Source of the DNA: Alphaproteobacteria bacterium AO1-B
GTDB lineage: Bacteria; Pseudomonadota; Alphaproteobacteria; Rhizobiales; Stappiaceae
Length of the DNA: 64,000 nt
NCBI GenBank assembly: GCA_001890945.1
Contig: MLAX01000003.1
Span: forward strand, 558,001 to 622,000
Reading direction: 5' to 3'
Under the pieces are notes generated by a model, which saw nothing but the letters and a program-made list of their open reading frames with translations, was not told the DNA's origin and searched no databases. This document shows, piece after piece, positions 45,436 through 54,187 of this stretch. The first letter of the stretch is position 1, and every line of letters begins with the position of its first letter. The position numbers and the translations under genes are program-made.

Positions 45436-46098
45436 TCAGCCCAAAGCTGCCAGGCCGGTCAGATCTGCGAGAACTGCCTTTGGGGCAAGGTCGGTGTATT
45501 CATCTGGCATTCCGGTGCGGTTCATCCAGACCGTCCGGAAGCCAAACGCGGTTGCACCGGCAACATCCCAGCGATTGGAAGACTGGAAGGAGACTTCTTC
45601 CGGATAGATGCGGAAGTGGGTCGTCACCATTTCGTAGGTTTGCGGGTTGGTCTTGAAGGTCCGCAGCTCATCGACGGAAAAGATCTCGTCAAACAATTCG
45701 GTGAGACCCGCGGCTTTGGCCGCTGCATCAAGCATGGCCGGTGACCCGTTGGACAGGATCGCGATTTTAGCACCCGTTGCTTTCAAGTCCGTCAAAACCT
45801 GCGGGACTTCCGGATAGCAATCCAATTCCCAGTACGCATTCAGGAGGTCGTCTTTCATCGACTTATCAGCCGTTGGGACCAGCGCAAACGCGGTGTCCAA
45901 ACCCTCCTGGGTCAATTCCCAGAAATCCTTGTACTGGCCCATCAAGGCCCGCACCCAGGAATATTCCAGCTGCTTCTCACGCCACATAGAGGACAGCCGT
46001 TGCGCATCGGGACCCAGTTTGGCTGCATGTTTCCGCACAGCGGCATGCACATCAAACAAAGTTCCATAAGCATCAAAGACATAAGCGGCGTGAGCCAT
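45436..46098 (-). CDS. Haloacid dehalogenase, type II
   Basis: 220 residues. Hydrolyses L-2-haloacids to D-2-hydroxyacids. All L-DEX-type residues are visible: nucleophile Asp in VFDAYGTLFD, Arg in WVRALMGQY, Ser in ILSNGSPAM, Lys in FKTNPQTYEM and the SSNRWDVAGA loop. Start at 46098 follows AAGGATCCGTT. Adjacent to the dctPQM unit, which could import an acid, but the link is speculative. Confidence 0.92.
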   Translation of the reverse strand: MAHAAYVFDAYGTLFDVHAAVRKHAAKLGPDAQRLSSMWREKQLEYSWVRALMGQYKDFWELTQEGLDTAFALVPTADKSMKDDLLNAYWELDCYPEVPQVLTDLKATGAKIAILSNGSPAMLDAAAKAAGLTELFDEIFSVDELRTFKTNPQTYEMVTTHFRIYPEEVSFQSSNRWDVAGATAFGFRTVWMNRTGMPDEYTDLAPKAVLADLTGLAALG

Positions 46099-46225
46099 AA
46101 CGGATCCTTCAGCATGAGAAATACACGAACGCGGCAGAGAACCTTGAACCTGGAACAAGGTCAAGCAAAAGCCGTTCGAATAAAATCAAATGTCTATCGC
46201 CGTTGCCATCCCGTCACGGCTGGGC

Positions 46226-46651
46226 CTAAGGGAGCTGCACGGAGCCGTCATCGTTTACGGTCCAGAACGGATTGAATGCGATTTCCAGCAAATGCCCGCC
46301 CGGAACTTCCACATACGAAGAATATCCTCCCCAGAACACTTCTTGGGGTTCTTTGATCGAGCGGGCACCTGCAGCAACCGCCTTTTCAAACATCGCGTCG
46401 ACATCACCACGCTCTTTGGCGTTCCATGCCAATGTCATTGCACCGAAGGGGGCCTCCGTGACCCTAGTGCCGATCTCGTCCTCAAGTGCGCCGCGATCAT
46501 AGAGTGCAAACACGCCGCCAGGTATCTGGAAAAACACGACATGCGGGGAGGGCGCGGCATTCACCTGCCACCCCAATCCGGTCTCGAAAAAAGCCCGTGC
46601 TGTTATGATATCGGGAACAAAGAGGGTGATCATTGAAATGCGCTGATCCAT
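46226..46651 (-). CDS. VOC family protein (glyoxalase/bleomycin-resistance fold)
   Basis: 141 residues. Two beta-alpha-beta-beta-beta modules: MITLFVPDIITARAFFETGL with FFQIPGGVFALYDR, then AMTLAWNAKERGDVDAMFEK and SSYVEVPGGHLLEIAFNP. The metal-site Glu in GHLLEIAFN is present; other ligands are unclear. Likely a small-molecule binding or lyase protein. It runs in the same direction as the haloacid dehalogenase, 127 bp upstream. Confidence 0.88.
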   Translation of the reverse strand: MDQRISMITLFVPDIITARAFFETGLGWQVNAAPSPHVVFFQIPGGVFALYDRGALEDEIGTRVTEAPFGAMTLAWNAKERGDVDAMFEKAVAAGARSIKEPQEVFWGGYSSYVEVPGGHLLEIAFNPFWTVNDDGSVQLP

Positions 46652-46873
46652 TACAAGCTTCTCCAAATTAACGAACAAAGAGGGAACAAATTATCTAGGG
46701 CACGGTATTCTTGCAAGCGCTGATCGCAAATTCGCACCTCAATGAAATTGTTCATTGGCGATAAGTGGGACGCCAATCCTGCTCAATCGCAATAAACTCG
46801 TCTGGAAGAAATATCCTGGTTTGCGTGATCGTTAGACCGAATCCGGTCCCAAAAAGTCGGCTGGAGGAATAAT

Positions 46874-46984
46874 ATGACTTGCGATCCAGATGTTGTGGGT
46901 AAGCTATTGACCCGCGGGCGGTGGCGGTGTTCTGTCCGGTCACGGATAACAAACACCCAGAATGATCGAAAGGGAGAACGATGA
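46874..46984 (+). CDS. Small coupled ORF upstream of the aminotransferase, possible leader
   Basis: 36 codons with a strong GGAGG site 6 nt before the ATG. The product begins MTCDPDVVGKLLTRGRWRCS and ends KGER; its TGA overlaps the downstream ATG (ATGA), a standard coupling arrangement. It has no recognisable domain. It may be a leader peptide or chance ORF in the untranslated region; TTGACC inside it could instead be a promoter -35. Confidence 0.35.
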   Translation: MTCDPDVVGKLLTRGRWRCSVRSRITNTQNDRKGER

Positions 46985-47838
46985 GCGGCTGGAGCGACAC
47001 CTGGACCTGGATTGACGGGACTTGGCACGAAGGGAACCCGCCGATCATGGGCCCGCGGACCCACGCTTCCTGGCTCGGGTCAAGCGTCTTTGATGGCGCC
47101 CGTTTTTTCGATGGCGTGATGCCGGATATCGATCTCCATAGCAAACGGGTGAACGATTCCGCAGTCGCTCTCGGCATGAAGCCAACCATGAAGATTGGGG
47201 AGATGGTGGAGCTGACCAAGGAAGGCTGTGCCAAGTTCGGCAGCGACAAGCAGATCTACGTCAAACCGATGTACTGGGTGGAAGGTGACGGGCCGGGTGT
47301 CATCAGCGGTGATCCGGACAGCACACGGTTCTGTTTGTGTCTGTTCGACGCACCCATGGCACCGAAGGATGCAGCGTCCAGTATCACACTCTCTCCGTTC
47401 CGCCGTCCGACCATGGAATGCATGCCGGTCAATGCAAAGGCCGGGTGCCTTTATCCGAACAATGCGCGTGCGATGCTGGAGGCCAAAGGGCGGGGCTTCG
47501 ACAATGCCGTGGTCCGCGACATGCTGGGCAATGTTGCAGAGCTGACCTCTGCGAACATTTTCATGGCGAAGGGTGGGAAAGTTCATACCCCGGCGCCGAA
47601 CGGCACATTCCTGAATGGGATCACCCGCCAGCGCGTCATTCATCTGCTGCGGTCTGCCGGATATGACGTCTTTGAGCGTACACTCGGTTATGACGAGTTT
47701 TTGGAAGCCGATGAAATCTTCTCAACCGGCAACTACAACAAGGTGACGCCGGTCAATCGGATCGAGGAACGTGATCTGCAGCCAGGTCCGATCGCCGCTC
47801 GTGCACGTGACCTTTATTGGGAGTTCTCCCACGCCTGA
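46981..47838 (+). CDS. Branched-chain amino acid aminotransferase-like (class IV)
   Basis: 285-residue PLP enzyme. Class IV motifs: the PLP lysine region NAKAGCLYPNNARAML, the ELTSANIFMAKGG strand, the GTFLNGITRQRVIHLLR segment and STGNYNKVTPVNRIE near the end. Most likely transaminates branched-chain amino acids or an analogue; D-amino-acid aminotransferase or ADC lyase are less likely. The start ATG follows AAAGGGAG. Confidence 0.88.
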   Translation: MSGWSDTWTWIDGTWHEGNPPIMGPRTHASWLGSSVFDGARFFDGVMPDIDLHSKRVNDSAVALGMKPTMKIGEMVELTKEGCAKFGSDKQIYVKPMYWVEGDGPGVISGDPDSTRFCLCLFDAPMAPKDAASSITLSPFRRPTMECMPVNAKAGCLYPNNARAMLEAKGRGFDNAVVRDMLGNVAELTSANIFMAKGGKVHTPAPNGTFLNGITRQRVIHLLRSAGYDVFERTLGYDEFLEADEIFSTGNYNKVTPVNRIEERDLQPGPIAARARDLYWEFSHA

Positions 47839-47862
47839 TTGGAGGCGCTCAATTGAACAGAC

Positions 47863-47896
47863 AAAAGCCCTGCAATGCGTCCATTGCAGGGCTTTT
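47863..47896. terminator. Bidirectional terminator
   Basis: AAAAGCCCTGCAATG (47863-47877) and CATTGCAGGGCTTTT (47882-47896) form a perfect 15-bp stem with A- and T-runs on the two sides, serving the aminotransferase and the convergent small gene. Confidence 0.92.
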
Positions 47897-47916
47897 TGTT
47901 GAGCTGTAGCGCCCGG

Positions 47917-48252
47917 TCAGTTCTGAACGCGAACCGGCTGAACCTTCGGGGCAACGAGTGTCGTGTTAGCACGCTTGGCTTTCGTGAGAGCGGAGCGTTG
48001 CATGGACTTGACCTTGTAGCCTGAGAGTGTCCCAAGGCTTGCGCTGTGCACGCTGTCGCAATGGTTCAAAACTTCATCGTAACAGCTGTTCGGGTAGCCC
48101 GGTGTGGTCTGGTTACAATGAGAAATCCAGTTGTTGTAGCATTCGCCAAGTGTTGATCCATCACTTGGTGGTGCAGCAAATGCTGCGGTAGCGCCGAATG
48201 AAATAGAACCTGCAAGTGCTGCAGTTTTAATAATCGAATTTACAAGTTTCAC
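47917..48252 (-). CDS. Small secreted protein with two CX(7)C segments
   Basis: 111 residues. GTG start at 48252 with GGGAG upstream, then a signal peptide (KLVNSIIKTAALAGSISFGA to AFA-APPS). The mature part has two similar cysteine-spaced segments, CYNNWISHC and CYDEVLNHC, likely two disulfides, followed by a basic tail. No family recognised. A longer ATG start at 48270 lacks a ribosome site. Confidence 0.7.
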   Translation of the reverse strand: MKLVNSIIKTAALAGSISFGATAAFAAPPSDGSTLGECYNNWISHCNQTTPGYPNSCYDEVLNHCDSVHSASLGTLSGYKVKSMQRSALTKAKRANTTLVAPKVQPVRVQN

Positions 48253-48397
48253 ATCTTTCTCCCAAGTCATTTGCAGTCGTCATTGACTGTGACGCGGAAT
48301 GTAGCGGCGGAATTCTCCATCTGACGTGTTTTAAATCACACGTTTTCAATTTGGATAAAATTCGATCATTTTTTGGTGAGGGGCGCTTTGCAATAGC

Positions 48398-49573
48398 TCA
48401 TAGCCCGGCAAGAACGGCCGCGATCACAAGAGCAATGGCTGCGGCAATGGATGGTGCCTGGAAGGAGCCCGTTACGCCATGCAATTGCCCGGCGATCCAT
48501 GGTCCTGCCGCCTGACCCAGGCCGAAACTGGCTGTCAGGGTCGCCAGCATCTGGCGAACTGCGGCCGTCCCGGCCTCTGCTGTCAAACGGCGTCCTTCGG
48601 CAAGACCAAGGGCTGTGATGCCCATAAAGGTTCCTCCAAGAAGTGCAGCTCCTATCAAAAAGATGGCTGGTGAGGTGCTGACCGCTGTCATCGCGACGCC
48701 GCCTGCTTCTACTAGGCATGCCAACGCGAAGGCCCGGCGGGCGCCGAGTTTGGCGGCGATCAAGTTCCAAACATAGATTGATGGCGCTGCCGACAGACCA
48801 ACAACCAGCCAGACATAAGGCTCGATGTCTGTCAGGGACGGGGTCGTGCGTGCCATGACCGAAACAAAAGTCGCGGTGATGACATACCCGAAGCCGAAGA
48901 GGCCATAAGCGGCAACCAGACGGATGACCTTTGGAGACCAGGTGCGTCGGCCGTCTTCTGGGGTGTGATTGCCATTTGCTGGGTCCGTCGGTGCAGCGTT
49001 TGATCTTGCCGGAACGAGAACGATTGACCCGGCCAGGAGGATTGCGGTTGCCAGTCCGCTTGCAAGCCACAAGGTTTGCCAGTCCGCAGCGTTGTGATTG
49101 AGAGCCGCGATCAGGACAGCGGAGAGGGCAATGCCAATGCCAACTCCAGAAAAATGCACTGCAGACAGGGCGCTGTGACCGGCTGTGGTCAGCCGTTCCA
49201 ATATAAGAGTGGTCGAAAAAACGAGAACAAAGGCGCTGGCAAGGCCACTGATGAAGCGAATCATCATGAAGAACCACACATCACTGGTGAGGGCCATGGC
49301 TGCACTCGTCAGAGCACTGAGCGCGAGCCCCGCAAGGAACCAGGTTCTGGGTGTTCCGCCCAAAAAACGGGATGCGCCAATAAGAGCGCCAGTCAGATAA
49401 CCGAGAAAATTCGCAGATGCGATGAGCCCGGCCGCACTCGGCGTCAGCGGGATGCCCTCGGCCATGGAGGGGAGGATCGGGGTGTAGACGAACCGTCCAA
49501 TGCCCATGGCCGCGGCCAGCGCCAGCAACCCACCAAGCGCGAGGCAAACCGAACTCCAAAAGGACTGTTTCAT
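48398..49573 (-). CDS. YbfB/YjiJ-family MFS transporter
   Basis: 391-residue, 12-helix permease. The N-terminus ALAAAMGIGRFVYTPILPSM is diagnostic of the YbfB/YjiJ (MFS_4) group. The loop between helices 6 and 7 has PARSNAAPTDPANGNHTPED. Probable exporter of unknown substrate. Confidence 0.9.
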   Translation of the reverse strand: MKQSFWSSVCLALGGLLALAAAMGIGRFVYTPILPSMAEGIPLTPSAAGLIASANFLGYLTGALIGASRFLGGTPRTWFLAGLALSALTSAAMALTSDVWFFMMIRFISGLASAFVLVFSTTLILERLTTAGHSALSAVHFSGVGIGIALSAVLIAALNHNAADWQTLWLASGLATAILLAGSIVLVPARSNAAPTDPANGNHTPEDGRRTWSPKVIRLVAAYGLFGFGYVITATFVSVMARTTPSLTDIEPYVWLVVGLSAAPSIYVWNLIAAKLGARRAFALACLVEAGGVAMTAVSTSPAIFLIGAALLGGTFMGITALGLAEGRRLTAEAGTAAVRQMLATLTASFGLGQAAGPWIAGQLHGVTGSFQAPSIAAAIALVIAAVLAGL

Positions 49574-49865
49574 GGAAGGATGTCTTGTGTCTGGAACGGC
49601 GGGCGGAAATATCCGAAATTGGTTGTAGATGCCGGTTTAGGGCCCTGCAAGCCTCCAGCCGAAGGGTTCCGTTGATTGTGTCTAATCAAATTGTCTGGTG
49701 TGCAGATAAGTATTATTAACAGTTAAAACAAATATTCGCGGCACTGAACGTGCGTAAAAGCGACATGGTTTCACTTCGGAAATTTCTTATTCATTGTTCG
49801 CTCGTAGTGTTGACGCGCTCACTCGTGGGCACGAAACACTATTAGATTTAAGGCAGGACGAACAC

Positions 49866-50570
49866 ATGCGTCTTCTATTGGCTACTGCGACCGCAGCCTT
49901 TCTCATGAGCCCCTTGGCCGCTCAGGCCGAGACCGTAAAACTCACGACGCTGGAATGGCCGCCTTACGTGATGGCTGATGCCAGCGGTCCGAGCTCGGAC
50001 GCTGTCAAGGCAGCGTTTGAAAAGGCCGGAATTTCCGCTGAAGTGGCTGTTTTTCCTTGGAACCGGGCGATCAACCTGGCGCAAAAGGATCCTGAGTGGA
50101 TCGGCGTTTACCCTGAATATTATGCCGAAGACAGTGATGCGGAAAAGGGCGGCGACCGTTGCCTGTTCTCCAAATCTTTTGGGGTTAGCCCGGTTGGGTT
50201 CGTTCAACGTACGGATTCAGACTTCACTTGGTCGTCCCATGACGACTTGAAAGCGCACAAAATCGGCGTTGTTCGAGGATACAACAACGAAGAGAAGTTC
50301 GACGGCATGGTGGCAGCTGGCGACATCGCGGTAGAGGAAGCTGACGACGATTCGCAGAACATTCTGAAAGTCGCGGGCGGCCGTTCTGCTGCAGGCGTGA
50401 TCGACAAGCTGGTTTTTGAGCATCTTGCACAGAACGATCCGGCTGTTGCCAAGGTTGCCGGTGATCTGAAGTTCAACGACAATCTGCTCATTGAACACGG
50501 TCTTTTCATCTGCTTCGAAAACTCCGATGCCGGAAAGGCCGCACGGGACAAGTTCAACTCCGCTCTCTAA
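49866..50570 (+). CDS. Periplasmic solute-binding protein, orphan SBP_bac_3 (copy 1)
   Basis: 234 residues with a signal peptide (LLLATATAAFLMSPLAAQA-ETV). The mature domain starts TVKLTTLEWPPYVMAD, the polar amino-acid-binding pattern, with PWNRAINLAQKDPEWIGVYP in lobe 1. Two cysteines (GDRCLFSK and ICFENS) may form a disulfide. Start at 49866 behind AGGACGAACAC. Followed by a terminator; no permease genes nearby. Paralogous to the next gene. Confidence 0.8.
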   Translation: MRLLLATATAAFLMSPLAAQAETVKLTTLEWPPYVMADASGPSSDAVKAAFEKAGISAEVAVFPWNRAINLAQKDPEWIGVYPEYYAEDSDAEKGGDRCLFSKSFGVSPVGFVQRTDSDFTWSSHDDLKAHKIGVVRGYNNEEKFDGMVAAGDIAVEEADDDSQNILKVAGGRSAAGVIDKLVFEHLAQNDPAVAKVAGDLKFNDNLLIEHGLFICFENSDAGKAARDKFNSAL

Positions 50571-50596
50571 CGAGCGCTAAAGAGCTCACTAAAACA

Positions 50597-50624
50597 TGAA
50601 AAGCGCGGCACGCTGCGCTTTTCA
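50597..50624 (+). terminator. Terminator between the two binding-protein genes
   Basis: TGAAAAGCGC (50597-50606) pairs perfectly with GCGCTTTTCA (50615-50624). Confidence 0.75.
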
Positions 50625-50675
50625 GACAGTTCCGATTACCCGCGGTGTAATACGGATCATAACTGAGAGAATTTG

Positions 50676-51431
50676 ATGCGCTGCGCATTGGCCTTAAGTG
50701 CCTTGATCATTGCAACTCCCTCGCTGTCCTTTGCGTCTGACACGCTGAGGCTGACCACGCTTCACTGGCCGCCTTACGTGGAAGCGACGGGCGAGGGGCC
50801 GAATACCAAAACGGTGCGGTCAACGTTTGCGAAGGTAGGGATAGAGGTTGATGTTCAACTGTTTCCCTGGAACCGCGCAATCATGCTTGCCGCTGATGAC
50901 CCGAACTGGATCGGTGTTTATCCAGAGTATTATTCGGCTGACATAGACGCGGAAGCCAACGGAGACAGGTGCCTGTTTTCAAAACCCTTCGGCGACAGCC
51001 CGGTTGGGTTTCTGACACCATCAAACAGCTCTTTCGACTGGGAAACGCACGATGATTTGCGATCCTACGTCATCGGCGTTGTCCGCGGCTATGTGAATGA
51101 GGCAAAGCTCGATCAGATGATTGCGGACGGGGACATCGTGGGCGAACTTGCAGAAAACGACACCCAGAACATTCTCAAAGTCGCCGCTCGTCGCACTGAT
51201 GCCATCGTGATCGATAAAAATGTCTTTGACTATTTGAAGGCCGAAGACGCTGGCGTGGCCTTCGTGGCGGATAGTTTACAGTTTCACGAAAAGCTGCTGA
51301 TCAACCACAGTCTTTATGTGTGTTTTGAGAACTCACCGGCCGGCCGTGAGGCGCGGGAGCTGTTCAATGGTCATCTCACAACGTCGGGTGACAAGGGCCA
51401 ATCCGACCCTGGTCTACCGAATACGCAATGA
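50676..51431 (+). CDS. Periplasmic solute-binding protein, orphan SBP_bac_3 (copy 2)
   Basis: 251 residues, clearly homologous to copy 1 throughout: LRLTTLHWPPYVEATGEGPN, PWNRAIMLAADDPNWIGVYP, GDRCLFSKPFGDSPVGF, DTQNILKVA and VCFENSPAGREAR. The signal peptide ends near SLSFA-SDTL. An extra 15-residue polar tail follows. The ATG at 50676 has GAGAG upstream. Tandem duplication of an orphan binding protein. Confidence 0.8.
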   Translation: MRCALALSALIIATPSLSFASDTLRLTTLHWPPYVEATGEGPNTKTVRSTFAKVGIEVDVQLFPWNRAIMLAADDPNWIGVYPEYYSADIDAEANGDRCLFSKPFGDSPVGFLTPSNSSFDWETHDDLRSYVIGVVRGYVNEAKLDQMIADGDIVGELAENDTQNILKVAARRTDAIVIDKNVFDYLKAEDAGVAFVADSLQFHEKLLINHSLYVCFENSPAGREARELFNGHLTTSGDKGQSDPGLPNTQ

Positions 51432-51495
51432 AAACTTGAAACCGGCCTTTGGGGGCATGACCTCAGTATCAGAGTAGAATAAGCGTTGCATTAGC

Positions 51496-52155
51496 TCAGC
51501 GGTGAACGCCAGCCAGCGGCAACCGCCTCTTCTTCAGAGCAGAACCAGCGCTCTCCCGCAGCCTCGTTGATCCGTGTCCTGTTGTAGTGTGGTAGATCCG
51601 TCCGCGCGCCGAAATGTTCCCCTTGATTGGACAACCTGCCGGTGCCTTTGACCCCGCGACTTGCCATTTTTGCTGCCTGAAGTCCCAAGGGGCTTCCGCA
51701 ATGCCCGCCCAAAGACCTGCGCCATTCAGCCGAGCCATTTCCTGTTCGGTCCGATAGGCATCAGAGTATCGCAAGAACGCATACGCATGACCGTCTGCGA
51801 CCATGGCTTTGTTCAGGTTCCTTTTGCCGGAAAAACAGGTGGCGATTATCCGGTCGTAGGCGTCGGTTTCATCTCCCCTGCACGTGACATCACCTTGTTT
51901 TATCAGCGATTGCAGGTGTTCCTTGGCAGTCATGCCGCATCGATAGCTTTTGCCCGCAGACGTGAGGCAGCTTTGGGCGAGTTCGGGTGCGTCAATTCCT
52001 TCAAGGCGGATCCGCTCTCCGTTCATAACGAGCGTATCTCCGTCAACAACCCGAAAGTCAGCCGCCTGGATCTGTTGGGGCTGCGACGCAGCGATAATCG
52101 TAAAAGCAAACAGCCACAGGGCTGGCTTCACCGCGCCAGGATAAACACTGCCCAT
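51496..52155 (-). CDS. SNase-like thermonuclease, frameshifted C-terminus
   Basis: A Ca-dependent nuclease fold of the thermonuclease family, with a signal peptide and an SNase-like core carrying VVDGDTLVMNGERIRLEGID (conserved Asp and Arg), ELAQ, TAYDRIIATC and AMVADGHAYAF. The expected tail motif continues after CPIKGNISARGRIYH in a different frame, as HYNRTRINEAAGERWFC and EAVAAGWR; the main frame instead reads TTTGHGSTR and stops at 51496. A frameshifting deletion is inferred near 51590. The catalytic core is intact. The ATG at 52155 is chosen; a GTG at 52131 giving a shorter signal peptide is possible. Confidence 0.8.
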   Translation of the reverse strand: MGSVYPGAVKPALWLFAFTIIAASQPQQIQAADFRVVDGDTLVMNGERIRLEGIDAPELAQSCLTSAGKSYRCGMTAKEHLQSLIKQGDVTCRGDETDAYDRIIATCFSGKRNLNKAMVADGHAYAFLRYSDAYRTEQEMARLNGAGLWAGIAEAPWDFRQQKWQVAGSKAPAGCPIKGNISARGRIYHTTTGHGSTRLRESAGSALKKRRLPLAGVHR

Positions 52156-52362
52156 ATTGGAAAAACTCAACGAATCAAATGGTGTAACAGGCGGATTCTT
52201 GCCCTGATCGCACCGCTACAACAACAGAACTGACCGCCAAGGCGACCGATGTCTGTGGATGGACGCGGGCGCATCTGAAGTGTGAAGTGTCTGTCTTCGG
52301 GCTTCCTTAACGGACGATGTGGTTACGTACCGCGTCGAATTGTACGGCGGACGGAACCACAC

Positions 52363-53226
52363 ATGATCGAGAAACTGGAACGGGCCCTGGCGCTTGGGGC
52401 GGCTTGCTGGAAAGTGTTGCTCCTCGACAAGGAGATGCTCTTGTTTCCGATCATGAGCGCCTTGGCACTTGCTCTTGTGATTGGGTCCGGAGGCTGGGCG
52501 ATCTACACGACGCCTGAACTTCAAGCCTTTTTCCAGAGCATCTTCGACAGCGAGCAACCGGATCAGGATCCAAGGTTCTGGGCACTGATGTTCGTTTTCC
52601 TGTTCATCAATTACTTCATCATGATCTTTTTCAACGCGGCGCTTCTTGGCTGTGCCCTGATCCGGTTCGCCGGGGGAGATCCGACGGTTATGGACGGTCT
52701 CAGCCTGTCCATGCGCCGACTGCCGCAGATCCTGCTTTGGGCCTTGGTGACCGCATTTGTCGGTTGGGTTCTGCAGCTGCTTGAAAGCCGGTTGAAGGGG
52801 CTGATGCGCTTTTTCATCAACTTGCTCGGGGCCGGTTGGGCTGTTGCCACGTATTTCGCCGTGCCGATTTTGGTGGTGGATGGTGTCGGTCCGGTGACCG
52901 CAATCAAGCGATCAGTTCAAGCCGTTCGAAAAACCTGGGGCGAGGCGTTGGTTGGGCATATAGGCTTGGGGGCTTTAATCTTCCTGATTTTGATTGTGGC
53001 GATGCCAATCTTGATGCTTGGGATCTTTGCCTTTGAGCAAAACCCGGCTTTGGGCAGTGGTTTGGCCACTGTGGGCGTGACCCTGATCCTCGTCGGGTCT
53101 GTCGTCGTGACCACACTCAGCGCCATCTTGCGGGCTGCGCTCTATATCTACGCCGTTGAAGGTGAAATGCCGCTCAACTTCGATTCCCGCTTGATCCGGA
53201 ACGCATTTCAGCCGGACAACCGATAA
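52363..53226 (+). CDS. DUF6159-family integral membrane protein
   Basis: 287 residues with about six membrane segments. The N-terminus WKVLLLDKEMLLFPIMSALA matches the family pattern of W-x-V-L-x-x-D-K-E-x-L-x-F-P. Function unknown. The ATG at 52363 follows GGACGGAAC; the frame is open to 52282. Divergent from the thermonuclease. Confidence 0.75.
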   Translation: MIEKLERALALGAACWKVLLLDKEMLLFPIMSALALALVIGSGGWAIYTTPELQAFFQSIFDSEQPDQDPRFWALMFVFLFINYFIMIFFNAALLGCALIRFAGGDPTVMDGLSLSMRRLPQILLWALVTAFVGWVLQLLESRLKGLMRFFINLLGAGWAVATYFAVPILVVDGVGPVTAIKRSVQAVRKTWGEALVGHIGLGALIFLILIVAMPILMLGIFAFEQNPALGSGLATVGVTLILVGSVVVTTLSAILRAALYIYAVEGEMPLNFDSRLIRNAFQPDNR

Positions 53227-53359
53227 AACAAAGAAAATTTTTCTTTATTTTCAAAACGCGCCTTGCCGAGCGCGGTTGACGAACCTATTTTGCGGCTCAA
53301 CACGGTACGCGGCCGTTTTGGTCAGCACCGCTGTTCATAGAACACATGAGGAGTTTGCC

Positions 53360-53962
53360 ATGTCTTTTGAATTGCCTGATCTGCCGTATGCTTATGACGC
53401 TTTGGCCCCGTATATGTCCGCAGAAACCCTCGAGTTTCACCACGACAAGCACCATCAGGCCTATGTCACCAAAGGCAATGAGCTGCTCGCAGGCAGCGGC
53501 CTGGAAGGCAAGTCTCTGGAAGACGTCGTAAAAGAAAGCTTTGGCAAAAACGCGCCGCTCTTCAACAACGCCGGCCAGCACTACAACCACATCCATTTCT
53601 GGAAGTGGATGAAGAAAGACGGTGGCGGCACCTCTCTGCCGGGCGCTCTGGCTTCTGCGATCGACAGCGACCTTGGCGGCTACGATAAATTTCGTGCGGA
53701 CTTCATTGCAGCTGGCGTCGGCCAGTTCGGTTCTGGCTGGGCATGGCTGGCAGTCAAGGACGGCAAACTGGAAATCATGAAGACCCCGAACGGTGAAAAC
53801 CCGCTGGTTCACGGCGCAAGCCCGATCCTGGGCTGTGACGTTTGGGAGCATTCCTACTACATCGACTACCGCAACGCGCGTCCGAAGTACCTGGAAGCCT
53901 TCATCGACAACATGATCAACTGGGACTACGTCCTGGAGATGTACGAAGCTGCAACTAAGTAA
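53360..53962 (+). CDS. sodB: Superoxide dismutase, Fe/Mn family
   Basis: 200 residues. Metal ligands are His in LEFHHDKHHQAYV, His in AGQHYNHIHFWKWM, Asp in LGCDVWEHSYYIDY and the following His. The GQHYNHIHFW segment and chain length fit the iron form of alphaproteobacteria, but Mn use cannot be excluded. The start ATG follows GAGGAGTTTGCC; upstream in-frame codons lack support. Confidence 0.96.
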   Translation: MSFELPDLPYAYDALAPYMSAETLEFHHDKHHQAYVTKGNELLAGSGLEGKSLEDVVKESFGKNAPLFNNAGQHYNHIHFWKWMKKDGGGTSLPGALASAIDSDLGGYDKFRADFIAAGVGQFGSGWAWLAVKDGKLEIMKTPNGENPLVHGASPILGCDVWEHSYYIDYRNARPKYLEAFIDNMINWDYVLEMYEAATK

Positions 53963-53985
53963 ACCTTCGCTTCTGTGACGTTTCA

Positions 53986-54019
53986 GCCTCCGGCCTCAAT
54001 CGAGACCGGGGGCTTTTTT
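53986..54019 (+). terminator. Terminator of sodB
   Basis: GCCTCCGG (53986-53993) pairs with CCGGGGGC (54006-54013), one G-T pair, followed by TTTTTT. Confidence 0.85.
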
Positions 54020-54187
54020 GTCTTCGGCAGACGTCTGCGCACTATTTCTTGATAACGGTTGTTACATTTCAAAGCTTGCAACGCCCGCAACTTTCCGCTC
54101 CCCTAGACTTATGCGGCTGCCGGGATGGACGCTCCCCCACGCAGATCCGTTTGAGCAAAGCTGAGACCTGTCAGTGAGGAGAGGACC

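Noticed and set aside
46752-47249. 165-codon minus-strand ORF
   Set aside because: Antisense of the aminotransferase start and its upstream region; no domain.
48366-49277. 303-codon minus-strand ORF
   Set aside because: An out-of-frame, Arg/Cys/His-rich reading of the MFS gene on the same strand; composition is not protein-like.
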